Made by a program: the position numbers and the translations under genes
Part shown: positions 24,471 through 32,737 of the stretch, in pieces
Numbering within the stretch: the stretch's first letter is position 1
Layout: each line of letters opens with the position of its first letter
From: Chloroflexota bacterium
GTDB taxonomy: Bacteria > Chloroflexota > Limnocylindria > P2-11E
Length of the DNA stretch: 49,871 nucleotides
NCBI GenBank assembly: GCA_005882255.1
Contig: VBEZ01000178.1
Span: 1-49,871 of the forward strand
Reading direction: 5' to 3'
Notes under the pieces: generated by a model
Told to the model about the DNA's origin: nothing
The model's database searches: none
Seen by the model: the letters and a program-made list of their open reading frames with translations, nothing else

Positions 24471-24479
24471 TGCTACTGT
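24471..24479 (+). promoter_or_regulatory. Possible extended -10 (TGC-TACTGT) of the second oligopeptide ABC operon
   Basis: ggtgctactgt closely matches ggtgctaggct before the first peptide-binding protein gene and lies ~31 bp before ATG 24510, which has a Shine-Dalgarno (ggggaggg). Confidence 0.4.
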
Positions 24480-24509
24480 GCCACCTGGCACCACGCGGGG
24501 AGGGTAGAG

Positions 24510-26084
24510 ATGTTGCGTCTTTCGAACATCACCGGCGCGGCGATCCTCATCATGGCCACGGTCGTGTCGGCGTGTGCGCCGGCGACCACTGCGCCAAGTC
24601 CGTCGGCGAGCGCGAGCGGGCCCAAGAAGGGTGGCACGCTGATCCTCGCTCGCGCGGGCGAGGTCACGAACCTCGACCCCCACAAGGTGCCCGCCTTCAC
24701 ATCGGCCCGCGTGTTCGAGCTCGTCTACAGCTACCTCATGCGTCTCGACGAGAACCTCGCGGTGCAACCGGATCTCGCGGAGTCGATGCCCACGACGTCG
24801 TCCGACGGAAAGACCGTCACGGTCAAGATCCGCAGCGGCGTGAAGTTCCACAACGGCGACGCGCTGACCAGCGCGGACGTGAAGTACACCTTCGATCGGA
24901 TCATCGATCCCAAGAACGCCGCGGTCGCGCGGTCATTCTTCGGCGACGTCGACACGATCAGCGCACCCGACGCGACGACGGTCGTGTTCAACATGAAGAC
25001 GCCGAATGCGGCGCTCATCGCGTACATGGCGCATCCCAACACCGGCATCGTGTCGAAGAAGATCGGCGAGGCCAACGCGGACCTGTCCAAGAAGGAGACC
25101 GCGATCGGCAGCGGTCCGTTCAAGCTGGCCGAGTGGGTGCCGGACAACTACATGCGCTTTGAGGCCAACAAGGACTACTACGTCGCCGGCCAGCCGTACC
25201 TCGACGGCATCCGCATCAACGTCGTCCCGGATGAGACCGCCATCACCGCGGCACTCCGCACCAAGGCCGCCGACATGGCGATCGTGGTCGATGCGAAGGT
25301 CGCGCGCACGCTGCGGAGCGAGTCAGGCGTGACGCTCTCGGCGAAGCCGAGCCTCAGCTACAACCTCCTGTTCGTGAACACCAAGCGCCCGCCGTTCGAC
25401 AACCTCAAGGTGCGCCAGGCGATCGCCTACGCGATCGATCGCAAGGCGATCATCGACGCGGTCGCGTTCGGCGAAGGCGAGGTCACCGGCCCGATCGCGC
25501 CCGGCCTCGCGAATTACGCGCTGCCGACGTCGCAGTACCCGCTCTACACGCGCGACGTGGCGAAGGCGAAACAGCTCCTGACGGAGGCCAACGTCGGACC
25601 GGTCTCCTTCACGATGCTGACGCAGACGACGGAGCCGGCGTACGCGAAGGACATCGCCCAGCTGGTGCAGGCGCAGCTCGCCGAGATCGGCGTGACGATG
25701 AAGATCGAGACGCTCGAGTTCACCCAGTGGGTCGACCGCTGGCTGAAGGCGGACTTCGACATGGCGCCCGGTCTGAACGGCGGCGGTCCCGATCCGGACT
25801 TCTACGTGTTCCGCTACTTCACCGACGATGGCAACCTCAACTTCGTCACGAGCTACAAGAATCCGATCTCCAGCGACGCCATCAAGCAGGCGCGCGCGAC
25901 GACCGACGTCGCCAAGCGCAAGGATCTCTACACGACGGCCCAGAAGGAGCTGGTCAACGGCGTCCCGTTCATCTGGCTGTACGTCGGGCGCGACTACAAC
26001 GCGATGCTGCCGACCACGAAGGGCTTCATCCACCTACCGACCGGGTCGATCATCTATCTGCGACAGACCTGGCTGGACAAGTAA
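24510..26084 (+). CDS. Oligopeptide/dipeptide ABC transporter substrate-binding lipoprotein (second system)
   Basis: The 524-residue SBP_bac_5 protein has a lipoprotein signal (ITGAAILIMATVVSAC, lipobox VVSAC) and a Ser/Pro linker. The fold follows: GGTLILARAGEVTNLDPHKVP, DLAESMPTTSSDGKTVTVKIRSGVKFHNGDALTSADVKYTFDRI, the YNLLFVNTKRPPFDNLKVRQAIAYAIDRKAIIDAV hinge block, and PDPDFYVFRYF near the C-terminus. It collects peptides or similar solutes for the two permeases downstream. It is clearly diverged from the first binding protein, so the two systems likely prefer different solutes. Again no ATPase gene is linked. Confidence 0.92.
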   Translation: MLRLSNITGAAILIMATVVSACAPATTAPSPSASASGPKKGGTLILARAGEVTNLDPHKVPAFTSARVFELVYSYLMRLDENLAVQPDLAESMPTTSSDGKTVTVKIRSGVKFHNGDALTSADVKYTFDRIIDPKNAAVARSFFGDVDTISAPDATTVVFNMKTPNAALIAYMAHPNTGIVSKKIGEANADLSKKETAIGSGPFKLAEWVPDNYMRFEANKDYYVAGQPYLDGIRINVVPDETAITAALRTKAADMAIVVDAKVARTLRSESGVTLSAKPSLSYNLLFVNTKRPPFDNLKVRQAIAYAIDRKAIIDAVAFGEGEVTGPIAPGLANYALPTSQYPLYTRDVAKAKQLLTEANVGPVSFTMLTQTTEPAYAKDIAQLVQAQLAEIGVTMKIETLEFTQWVDRWLKADFDMAPGLNGGGPDPDFYVFRYFTDDGNLNFVTSYKNPISSDAIKQARATTDVAKRKDLYTTAQKELVNGVPFIWLYVGRDYNAMLPTTKGFIHLPTGSIIYLRQTWLDK

Positions 26085-26102
26085 GGCCGATCCGGCTCGC
26101 CC

Positions 26103-27056
26103 TTGGGTCGCTATCTCGCGTGGCGGCTGGTCGGGGCGATCCCGACGCTGCTCGGCGTGACCGTGCTCACCTTCCTCTTCATCCGGCTCATCCCGGGAGA
26201 TGCCATCGCGGCGCGCCTCGGGACCTCGACCGCGCTCTCGCCTGAGCAGCTGGCGAGCCTCCGCGCGTACTTCGGACTCGATCAACCGCTCTACCAGCAG
26301 TACTGGACCTGGCTCACCTCGCTCCTCCGCGGGGACTTCGGCTACTCGATCAGGACGGGCCGCCCGGTCCTGGTCGAGATCACCGAGCGTTTGCCGGCGA
26401 CGCTGGAGCTCGCGGCGGCCGCGACGCTCATCGCGGTCGCGATCGGACTGCCGCTGGGGCTTCTCTCGGCCATGCGTCCGCGTTCTCGCGCGGACGTCGT
26501 CGCGCGCATCGGCGGGCTCATCGGACTTTCGCTCCCGAGCTTCTGGCTCGGCACGCTCATCATCGTGTTCTTCTCGCTGTATCTCCGGTGGTTACCGAAC
26601 ACCGGTGGCTACGTCGACTTCGTCCACGATCCTCTGGGAAACGTGGCGCTCATCGTGTTGCCGGCGGTGACGCTCGGCGTCGCGCTCGCGGCCGCGACCA
26701 TGCGCATGACGCGCTCGGCGATGCTCGACGTGCTCAGCGCCGACTACGTGCGGACGGCGTGGGCGAAGGGCCTGGCGGGCGCGGTCATCGTCCGGCGGCA
26801 CGTGCTGAAGAACGGTCTCATCGTCGTCGTGACGCTGCTCGGCATACAGGTGGGACAGCTCCTGGGCGGCACGGTCGTCGTCGAGGAGATCTTCTCCATC
26901 CCCGGCGTCGGCCGGATGCTTCTCGCCGCGATCGTCCAGCGCGATTACGCGCTCGTGCAAGGAGGCGTGCTCGTGATCGCGATCCTCTTCGTGCTGGTGA
27001 ACATCGTCGTGGATCTGCTGTATGGCTACCTGGATCCCCGAATCCGCCTCGCCTAG
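26103..27056 (+). CDS. Oligopeptide ABC transporter permease, DppB/OppB type (second system)
   Basis: The 317-residue permease starts YLAWRLVGAIPTLLGVTVLTFLFIRLIPGDAIAARLG. It has six helices, the substrate-side segment YWTWLTSLLRGDFGYSIRTGRPV and the EAA loop DYVRTAWAKGLAGAVIVRRHVLKNGLIVVV. It ends VNIVVDLLYGYLDPRIRLA. TTG 26103 is the only start that preserves the first helix. It is 18 bp after the binding-protein stop, and the partner permease overlaps its end by 35 bp. Confidence 0.92.
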   Translation: MGRYLAWRLVGAIPTLLGVTVLTFLFIRLIPGDAIAARLGTSTALSPEQLASLRAYFGLDQPLYQQYWTWLTSLLRGDFGYSIRTGRPVLVEITERLPATLELAAAATLIAVAIGLPLGLLSAMRPRSRADVVARIGGLIGLSLPSFWLGTLIIVFFSLYLRWLPNTGGYVDFVHDPLGNVALIVLPAVTLGVALAAATMRMTRSAMLDVLSADYVRTAWAKGLAGAVIVRRHVLKNGLIVVVTLLGIQVGQLLGGTVVVEEIFSIPGVGRMLLAAIVQRDYALVQGGVLVIAILFVLVNIVVDLLYGYLDPRIRLA

Positions 27057-27909
27057 TCCCGCCGCCGCGGGACGATCATTCGGGTTCGGCGGCATCGGCG
27101 CGGCGATCGTGCGCGAGCCCGTCGCGCTGCTGGGTCTTGCGCTCGTCGCCCTCTACGTCGCGGTGGCGCTGGTCGTGGGCTTCCTTCCGCTGCGCGACCC
27201 GCTGCAGGTCTCGGCGCAGCGCCTGGTCGGTCCGACGCCGGAGTTCCCGTTCGGGACCGACGCGCTCGGCCGCGACGTCCTGAGCCGCGTCCTGTTCGGA
27301 GCGCGTCTCTCGATCCGTGTCGCGGTGCTGTCCGTGGCGATCGCGACGATCGTCGGCGGCGCGCTGGGACTGATATCGGGCTACCTCGGGGGTTGGGCGG
27401 ATCTCGTGATCGGTCGTGTGCTCGACGTGTTCTTCGCCTTTCCCGCCATCCTGCTCGCACTCGGCATCGTCGCCGCGCTCGGCCCGGATCCGAGCAACGT
27501 CATCATCGCCATCGCGGTCGTCTACACGCCGATCTTCGCGCGCGTCGTTCGCGGTCCGGTGCTGGCGCTGCGGGCGCGCGACTTCGTCGAGGCGGCGCGG
27601 GCGGTCGGCGCGACCTCGTCGCGCATCGTGGTCCGCCACGTCCTGCCGAACCTGATGTCGACGCTCGTCGTGCAGGTCAGCCTCGCCCTTTCGTGGGCGG
27701 TGCTGACCGAGGGCGCGCTGTCGTTCCTCGGCCTTTCGGCGCAGCCACCCGCGCCGTCGTGGGGCGTCATGCTGAGCGAGGGCCGGCAATACCTCGAGTT
27801 CGCCACACACCTCGCGGTGTTCCCGGGGCTCGCGATCATGGTCGCGGTGCTGGGATTCAATCTGCTCGGCGACGGCCTGCGCGACGCGATGGACCCGCAG
27901 CGGCGATGA
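27022..27909 (+). CDS. Oligopeptide ABC transporter permease, DppC/OppC type (second system)
   Basis: The 295-residue permease is complete: FPFGTDALGRDVLSRVLFGARLSIRV, the EAA loop DFVEAARAVGATSSRIVVRHVLPNLMSTLVV, the block GALSFLGLSAQPPAPSWGVMLSEGRQYL that is missing from the first system's copy, and FNLLGDGLRDAMDPQRR. With the DppB-type partner it forms the membrane channel. It overlaps the upstream permease by 35 bp and the downstream GNAT gene by ATGA. Confidence 0.93.
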   Translation: MATWIPESASPSPAAAGRSFGFGGIGAAIVREPVALLGLALVALYVAVALVVGFLPLRDPLQVSAQRLVGPTPEFPFGTDALGRDVLSRVLFGARLSIRVAVLSVAIATIVGGALGLISGYLGGWADLVIGRVLDVFFAFPAILLALGIVAALGPDPSNVIIAIAVVYTPIFARVVRGPVLALRARDFVEAARAVGATSSRIVVRHVLPNLMSTLVVQVSLALSWAVLTEGALSFLGLSAQPPAPSWGVMLSEGRQYLEFATHLAVFPGLAIMVAVLGFNLLGDGLRDAMDPQRR

Positions 27910-28373
27910 GGATCGCGCCTGCAGGTCGAACACATGTCGATGCGCTCGTCGCGTTGATGATCGCGTCGCCGTTGCTTCGCCGCTACGGCGTGACCGGCCG
28001 AGGCGCGCGTGTGACGCTGCTCGAGGGCCTCAGAGAACGCGATCTGCTCCTGGTCGCGCTCGAGCGCGGCGAGACTCTGGGATTCGCCTGGGTGATCACC
28101 ACGCGAGCGCTCGATCGCGCGGCATATCTCCGCCTCTTGCTCGTCGCGGAGGGAAAGCAGTCGCGCGGCGTCGGCGCGGCGCTGCTGCGAGACGCGGAGC
28201 GCAGAGCGCGCGCGTCGGGCTGCCGGCACCTCGTTCTTCTCGTGACGGCGGCGAATCGACGCGCGCGCGACTTCTACTCGCGCCACGGCTACCGGCTGGT
28301 CGGAAATTTGCCCGGATTCGTGCGCCCAGCGATCGGCGAAACGCTTTACGTGAAGAGTTGGCCGCGCCGCTAG
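27906..28373 (+). CDS. GNAT-family N-acetyltransferase
   Basis: The 155-residue protein has the GNAT acetyl-CoA site (LRLLLVAEGKQSRGVGAALLRDAERRARASG, with the Q/R-x-x-G-x-G/A pattern in SRGVGA) and the C-terminal ANRRARDFYSRHGYRLVG. The acceptor is unknown. It is joined to the oligopeptide permease operon by an ATGA overlap, so it may acetylate an imported amine or peptide, but that is inference from position only. It ends 7 bp before the end of a convergent gene. Confidence 0.87.
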   Translation: MRIAPAGRTHVDALVALMIASPLLRRYGVTGRGARVTLLEGLRERDLLLVALERGETLGFAWVITTRALDRAAYLRLLLVAEGKQSRGVGAALLRDAERRARASGCRHLVLLVTAANRRARDFYSRHGYRLVGNLPGFVRPAIGETLYVKSWPRR

Positions 28374-28380
28374 AGCCGGC

Positions 28381-28713
28381 TCACGTTCCGGGTGCCTTGT
28401 AAGCGCCGCGCGCCGCTTTCGCCTTGGCGACGAGGGGCGCGAGCTGGTCCGCGGTGAATAGCTCGTGCGTCTCGAGGTGCGCGAAACCACCGGTGCTCGC
28501 GACCGCGAGGCTCACCGCGGCCGCGGACATCGAGTCAGGCATGTCCGTGACGATGAAGCCGTCGTACGGCCCGAACATCCAGTAATAGGACTCGAGCTTT
28601 CCATTGACTCCTTCCAAGAGCTTGCGGACCGCCGCGGCGCGGTCGCTCGGCCGCTCGATGTATGCGTTGATGGTCTCCCCTTTGAACGTGAAGAACGTCG
28701 CGAACTTCGGCAT
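28381..28713 (-). CDS. GYD-domain protein
   Basis: The 110-residue protein is a single GYD domain: FATFFTFKGETINAYIERPSDRAAAVRKLLEGVNGKLESYYWMFGPYDGFIVTDMPD, then AAAVSLAVASTGGFAHLETHELFT. The family has a ferredoxin-like fold and no established function. ATG 28713 has a Shine-Dalgarno (gggga, 6 bp upstream). It is a lone gene between the GNAT gene (convergent) and a divergent membrane-protein gene. Confidence 0.88.
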   Translation of the reverse strand: MPKFATFFTFKGETINAYIERPSDRAAAVRKLLEGVNGKLESYYWMFGPYDGFIVTDMPDSMSAAAVSLAVASTGGFAHLETHELFTADQLAPLVAKAKAARGAYKAPGT

Positions 28714-28835
28714 GAGAATCTCCCCAATTCTTGGCGGACATGCCGCCGTGCCGGCGATTCTCGCGCAATCTCCCGCCGCCGTCCCCGCGACCGCGGGCGT
28801 CAGGCCGGTGCCTATCGCTATCCTCGACGCGCCTC

Positions 28836-29348
28836 ATGTCCGAAGAGCTCGTCCTCTGGCACGACTTCAACGTGAGCCTGGTCACGGCCTCGGCCGGACT
28901 GCTCGGGCTTCTGTTCGTCGCGCTCTCGATCCACGTGCGCGTGCTCAGCACGCGCCAGAACGCCGAACTGCGAGCCGTCGCGCGAACCATCTTTCTCGGC
29001 TACGTTCTCGCGCTCGCGATCGGATTCCTCGCGCTGATGCCGCAGACGCTCTCGGCGTTCGGCCTCGAAGTGCTCGTCGTGGTCCTCGGGGCGACGCTGC
29101 CATTCGCCGCCGCGGCGCGCAGCGGGCTCCGCGCGACAGGCGTCGGGTACGACCGAAGGGTGACGGTCATCCAGTTCATCGCGGGATTCGTGTTGTTCGC
29201 GATCTCGATCGCCGCGTCGATCGGTGTTTTCGTCGGCGAGGCCGCGGCGCTCTTCTTCGTCGCGGGCATCGGTGTGCTGAGCCTGGTGTGGGGCGTCTTC
29301 AATACCTGGGAGCTCATCTTCCGTGTCCAGGGGCTGGACCAGCCCTGA
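28836..29348 (+). CDS. Four- to five-helix membrane protein of unknown function
   Basis: The 170-residue protein has membrane segments at ~13-33 (LVTASAGLLGLLFVALSIHV), 46-68, 70-90, 107-130 and 135-158. I do not recognise the family; the N-terminal pattern FNVSLVTASAGLLGLLFVALSIHV is common among small modulator-like membrane proteins in high-G+C bacteria. ATG 28836 was chosen because the frame upstream has no coding character; a TATCCT box lies 11 bp before it. Its TGA abuts the stop of the convergent dynamin-like gene (TGATCA at 29346-29351). Confidence 0.7.
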   Translation: MSEELVLWHDFNVSLVTASAGLLGLLFVALSIHVRVLSTRQNAELRAVARTIFLGYVLALAIGFLALMPQTLSAFGLEVLVVVLGATLPFAAAARSGLRATGVGYDRRVTVIQFIAGFVLFAISIAASIGVFVGEAAALFFVAGIGVLSLVWGVFNTWELIFRVQGLDQP

Positions 29349-30965
29349 TCATCTCGCCGGCGTGGCGGCGGACACGCAGTCCTCGGTCGCCCCGGCCGCG
29401 GCGTTCGCGAGCTGCTGACGCGCGGAATCGAAGCGCTCGATCGGGAGCAGCAGGCTTTCGGTGATGCGCTCGCGTACTTCGCGCGTGACGCGGTGGCCGA
29501 TCCGCCGCGCCCAGCGCCGTCCGAGCCAGCCCGCGTGCAGGCGCAGCGCCTGTGCGAGCAAGAAGCCGATGAGCAGCGTCACGCTGAGCAGCACGACCGG
29601 CGTCGGCACCCGGCCGAGGTAGGGGACATCGACCGATCCGACGGGTGCCTCGTGAATGAGGAACAGCGCAGCGAACCAGAGAGCACAGAACAGGAGTAGC
29701 GCGGTCACCGCGTACTGCGCGAGACCGATGACCGACCAGAGCACACTCGTCGGCACGCGGAACGCCGCGCTCTCGGCCGCCAGAGACTGGTCGATCGCGC
29801 CGGCCAGCCGCTGCTCGAAGATCGCCGGCGTGCTCAAGGTCGCGAGCCCGCCGCGGACCGAGCCGGGCACCGTGGGCAGAGTCACCGCGATGAGCTCGCG
29901 GAGCGGCTCGACCGCTGGAGCCAACGAACCGCGCGACTGCCAGCGACGAAGAAACCCGGCGGGATCGGCGGACGCGCGCGCTCGACCGGTCAGTCGATAG
30001 ACCCAGCTGGTCAAGTGGCCGAAGGGACCGGCGCCCCGCGGTCGCGCGGCGAGCCGCGTCGCGGCGACGGCCTGGCGCTCGAGGCCGCGGATGTCAACGA
30101 GAGCGAGAACGCCGCGCCCGACGGCGTCCAACGCGCGTTCGCGCCGCGCCGGATCGATCAGGGGCACCGCGCCGCCGTCGGCCACGCCGGTTCGCGCGGC
30201 GAGATCCCGCACCGCTTCGTGCGCCTCGGCGGCGATGCGCGACGCGACGATCCGCTTCGCCTCGACACCCGAGTCGAGCCAGTGGCGGAACTCGCCGATA
30301 CCGGCCGCTCCATCGCGCGCGCGCGTGATCGCGACGCCGATAGTGGCAAGACCTTCGCGTCCGAGCTGCGTGCGCATGTCGTCGCTCACGCGCATCGCGT
30401 CCTCGGCGCTCAGCAGGTCACTGCGATTGAGCACCACCAGCTGGTGCCGTAGGCGCGGAGCGAACGTGCGCAGGTAGCCGCCGTGCATGATCTCGTCCTT
30501 GTATTTCTCGGGGTCGACGACCCAGGCCACGGCGTCGACGCGCGGAAGGAGCGTGTCGACGCGCTCGCGATGCTCTGGGGCGATGGAGTCGAAATCAGGC
30601 AGGTCGAGGACCGCGAGCTGGCCCAGGCTCTCGGCGCGATGCTCGCGCACCTGCGTCACGCCGAGCCAGCTCAGAAGACCCGCGAGCTCCTCGCGCTTGT
30701 TGGCCGGGATCCATGCGACGGGCTCGGCCGTGGTCGGGCGACGGGCGCTCGCCGGGCTCACCTCCTCGCCGGCGAGCGCGTTGAGGATCGTGCTCTTTCC
30801 GACGCCGGTCCCGCCCGCCATGGCGAGCACGTAGGCGTCGCTCGGGAATCCGAGACGCGTCCGTGCCGTGTCGCGCACGCTCGCCGCGGCGGTCGCCTCG
30901 ATCCCGAGCACTGCCGCGGCTTCGATCGCCTCATCGAGGTGCGCGAGACAGCGCTGGAGATCCAT
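29349..30965 (-). CDS. Dynamin-like membrane GTPase, second gene of a pair
   Basis: The 538-residue protein has an N-terminal GTPase domain: P-loop AGGTGVGKSTILNALAG at ~50-66, switch ASARRPTTAEP, G3-like VLDLPDFDS and G4-like VVLNRSDLL. A long helical middle follows, then two hydrophobic helices at ~410-475 (SVLWSVIGLAQYAVTALLLFCALWFAALFLI; VVLLSVTLLIGFLLAQALRL) and a C-terminal helix. Bacterial dynamin-like proteins of this layout often come in adjacent pairs that act on membranes during division, stress or fusion. Its ATG overlaps the stop of the partner gene by ATGA, which suggests strict co-translation and a heteromeric complex. Confidence 0.82.
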   Translation of the reverse strand: MDLQRCLAHLDEAIEAAAVLGIEATAAASVRDTARTRLGFPSDAYVLAMAGGTGVGKSTILNALAGEEVSPASARRPTTAEPVAWIPANKREELAGLLSWLGVTQVREHRAESLGQLAVLDLPDFDSIAPEHRERVDTLLPRVDAVAWVVDPEKYKDEIMHGGYLRTFAPRLRHQLVVLNRSDLLSAEDAMRVSDDMRTQLGREGLATIGVAITRARDGAAGIGEFRHWLDSGVEAKRIVASRIAAEAHEAVRDLAARTGVADGGAVPLIDPARRERALDAVGRGVLALVDIRGLERQAVAATRLAARPRGAGPFGHLTSWVYRLTGRARASADPAGFLRRWQSRGSLAPAVEPLRELIAVTLPTVPGSVRGGLATLSTPAIFEQRLAGAIDQSLAAESAAFRVPTSVLWSVIGLAQYAVTALLLFCALWFAALFLIHEAPVGSVDVPYLGRVPTPVVLLSVTLLIGFLLAQALRLHAGWLGRRWARRIGHRVTREVRERITESLLLPIERFDSARQQLANAAAGATEDCVSAATPAR

Positions 30966-32641
30966 CAGCGCAGCTCCGAAACCGAGGCGCGAAGCTTGAC
31001 GGCAAGCTCGTGGAGCGCGGCTGGTCGCGGGGCGAGCGCGTCGAAGCGCTCGCGCTCCGCCGCGAAGAGCGACGCGAGGAGCGCTTCAAGCCGCGCTCGC
31101 GCCTGCTCGATGAGCTGCTCCATCGCGCGTTCGCCGAAGAGGGCCTCCAGCAGCTTCTGATTGAGGTAGGCGGTCCCTGCCGCGATGCCGAGCTCAGCGC
31201 CGGTGAGTCCCGCGGTGTGCGCGAACACGCCGAGCATCACCGCGACTCCGACCGCGTTCACCCCGAGCGCGGCGACCTGCGCGACGGCACGCTTGCGTCC
31301 GCCGCCCGCGCGGACATCGTCGATGGTCGCGCGCATCCACGTCGCGAGCCCTTCGCGGATGGCGGGAGCGAACCGGTCCGACGCCGACCACAGCGCCGCA
31401 TCGCGTTCGATCAGGGCCGCGGCCTCCGAGCGTTCCGACCATGTGGAGGCGGTCCGGCGCGCGGCTTCGGTCGCGTGGCGCAGCGCCAGCGCCTCGAGCG
31501 TGCTGGCGATCTCTTCCTCGACGATCGCGACCGGCGCTGTGGGCGTCCCGCGGAACGCGGTCAACAGCAATCCGCGCAGGCGCCCCAGGCCGGACGCGAT
31601 GAAGCGCGTCACCTGATCGGCGCCCACGAAGTCGTGCCAGCGTCGAAGCACCTCCTGGCGAAGGAGCACGCCGCCACGCAGATCGCGCGAGAGCTTGGCA
31701 AGCTCATCCGCGTACGCGGTCTCCGCGATGCGGCGAAGCGCCTCGGCGTCGATCGCCTCGTGCTCGAGATCGTCGGCGACGGCGTGCACGAGCGGCGCGA
31801 GTCCGCGGACCGCTCCGGCGAGCGCGTCCATCGCGACGCTTCGCCGCTCCTCGCTCTGAGTGGTGAGCTGCGCGATGCGGTCGAGCAGCGGACGCACGGT
31901 CTCTCGCGCGAGCCCGTTGACGTTCGGATCGACGTCGCCCTCGGTGACGGCGATCAGATCGAGCGTCTCGTCAGCTTCGTTCATACCGGCCTCCGACAGC
32001 AGGCGGCGTGCATCGGCCAGGACCACGTCGCGGTCGCGGGCATCGCCCGGCACGCGGTTGAGCATCACCACGAGCGGCAATCCGCGCTCCTGCGCGCGGC
32101 GCAGGACCTGCCAGGGCACGAGGTCCGCGTAGCGCGTCGCGGTGGTGACGAAGACGCAGAGATCGCTCACTTCGAGGAGGACGTCGGCGAGCTCGCGATT
32201 GTCGCGCTCGACCGAGTCGATGTCCGGCGCGTCGATGACGGCGACACCGCTCGATGACTCGGGGGCAGGCACGTGGATGATGCGATCACCGGCGATGAGC
32301 CGGAGCCGATCACCGGACAGGATGTGCTTCGCATCACTTTCGCTCGCGTACAGAACGGCTTCGCGCGTCGTCGGCCGGAGCACTCCGGCCTTACTGACCT
32401 CGGCGCCGGCGATGGTGTTGAGGAGCGACGACTTTCCCGCGCCGGTGGGTCCGAGCAGCAGCACGATCAGCGGGGCTTCGATGTCCGCCGCGCGCGGGCG
32501 CACGAATCCTTCGAGATGGTCACGAAGCTGACGCGCGCGCTCGCGCGCGGGTGAGCTCGTCGGCGCGAGTCCCAACCGCTGCTGCGCGAGATCGGCGAGC
32601 CGCTCGCTGCGTTCGATGAGGTCGGCCCCGACCGGGTCCAC
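30965..32641 (-). CDS. Dynamin-like GTPase, first gene of a pair
   Basis: From GTG 32641 the protein has 558 residues. The GTPase domain contains the P-loop LLLGPTGAGKSSLLNTIAG near residues 61-79, switch GVLRPTTREAVLY, G3-like VIDAPDIDSVERDN and G4-like VVMLNRVPGDARDRDV. The helical region has a hydrophobic hairpin (AQVAALGVNAVGVAVMLGVFAHTAGLTGAELGIAAGTAYL) and ends in Arg/Glu-rich helices. The partner gene has a different membrane anchor, so the two may form a mixed oligomer. The GTG lies exactly 7 bp after a TAGAGT box, supporting a leaderless start 33 bp inside the ORF-track start. Confidence 0.82.
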   Translation of the reverse strand: MDPVGADLIERSERLADLAQQRLGLAPTSSPARERARQLRDHLEGFVRPRAADIEAPLIVLLLGPTGAGKSSLLNTIAGAEVSKAGVLRPTTREAVLYASESDAKHILSGDRLRLIAGDRIIHVPAPESSSGVAVIDAPDIDSVERDNRELADVLLEVSDLCVFVTTATRYADLVPWQVLRRAQERGLPLVVMLNRVPGDARDRDVVLADARRLLSEAGMNEADETLDLIAVTEGDVDPNVNGLARETVRPLLDRIAQLTTQSEERRSVAMDALAGAVRGLAPLVHAVADDLEHEAIDAEALRRIAETAYADELAKLSRDLRGGVLLRQEVLRRWHDFVGADQVTRFIASGLGRLRGLLLTAFRGTPTAPVAIVEEEIASTLEALALRHATEAARRTASTWSERSEAAALIERDAALWSASDRFAPAIREGLATWMRATIDDVRAGGGRKRAVAQVAALGVNAVGVAVMLGVFAHTAGLTGAELGIAAGTAYLNQKLLEALFGERAMEQLIEQARARLEALLASLFAAERERFDALAPRPAALHELAVKLRASVSELR

Positions 32642-32648
32642 CTCACGC

Positions 32649-32654
32649 ACTCTA
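32649..32654 (-). promoter_or_regulatory. -10 box (TAGAGT) for the dynamin-pair operon
   Basis: Read on the minus strand, TAGAGT is followed by 7 bp and GTG 32641. No -35 element is evident. Confidence 0.5.
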
Positions 32655-32737
32655 CGGGGAGCGGCCCGGTGCACCGCGCGTTTCAGACCGGCATCCGTTG
32701 CAAGCGGCCCGCTGTGCTTCGTATTGGCGCGCCTCGA

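Noticed and set aside
30863-32257. 464-codon plus-strand ORF over the dynamin gene
   Set aside because: Antisense shadow with no family features.
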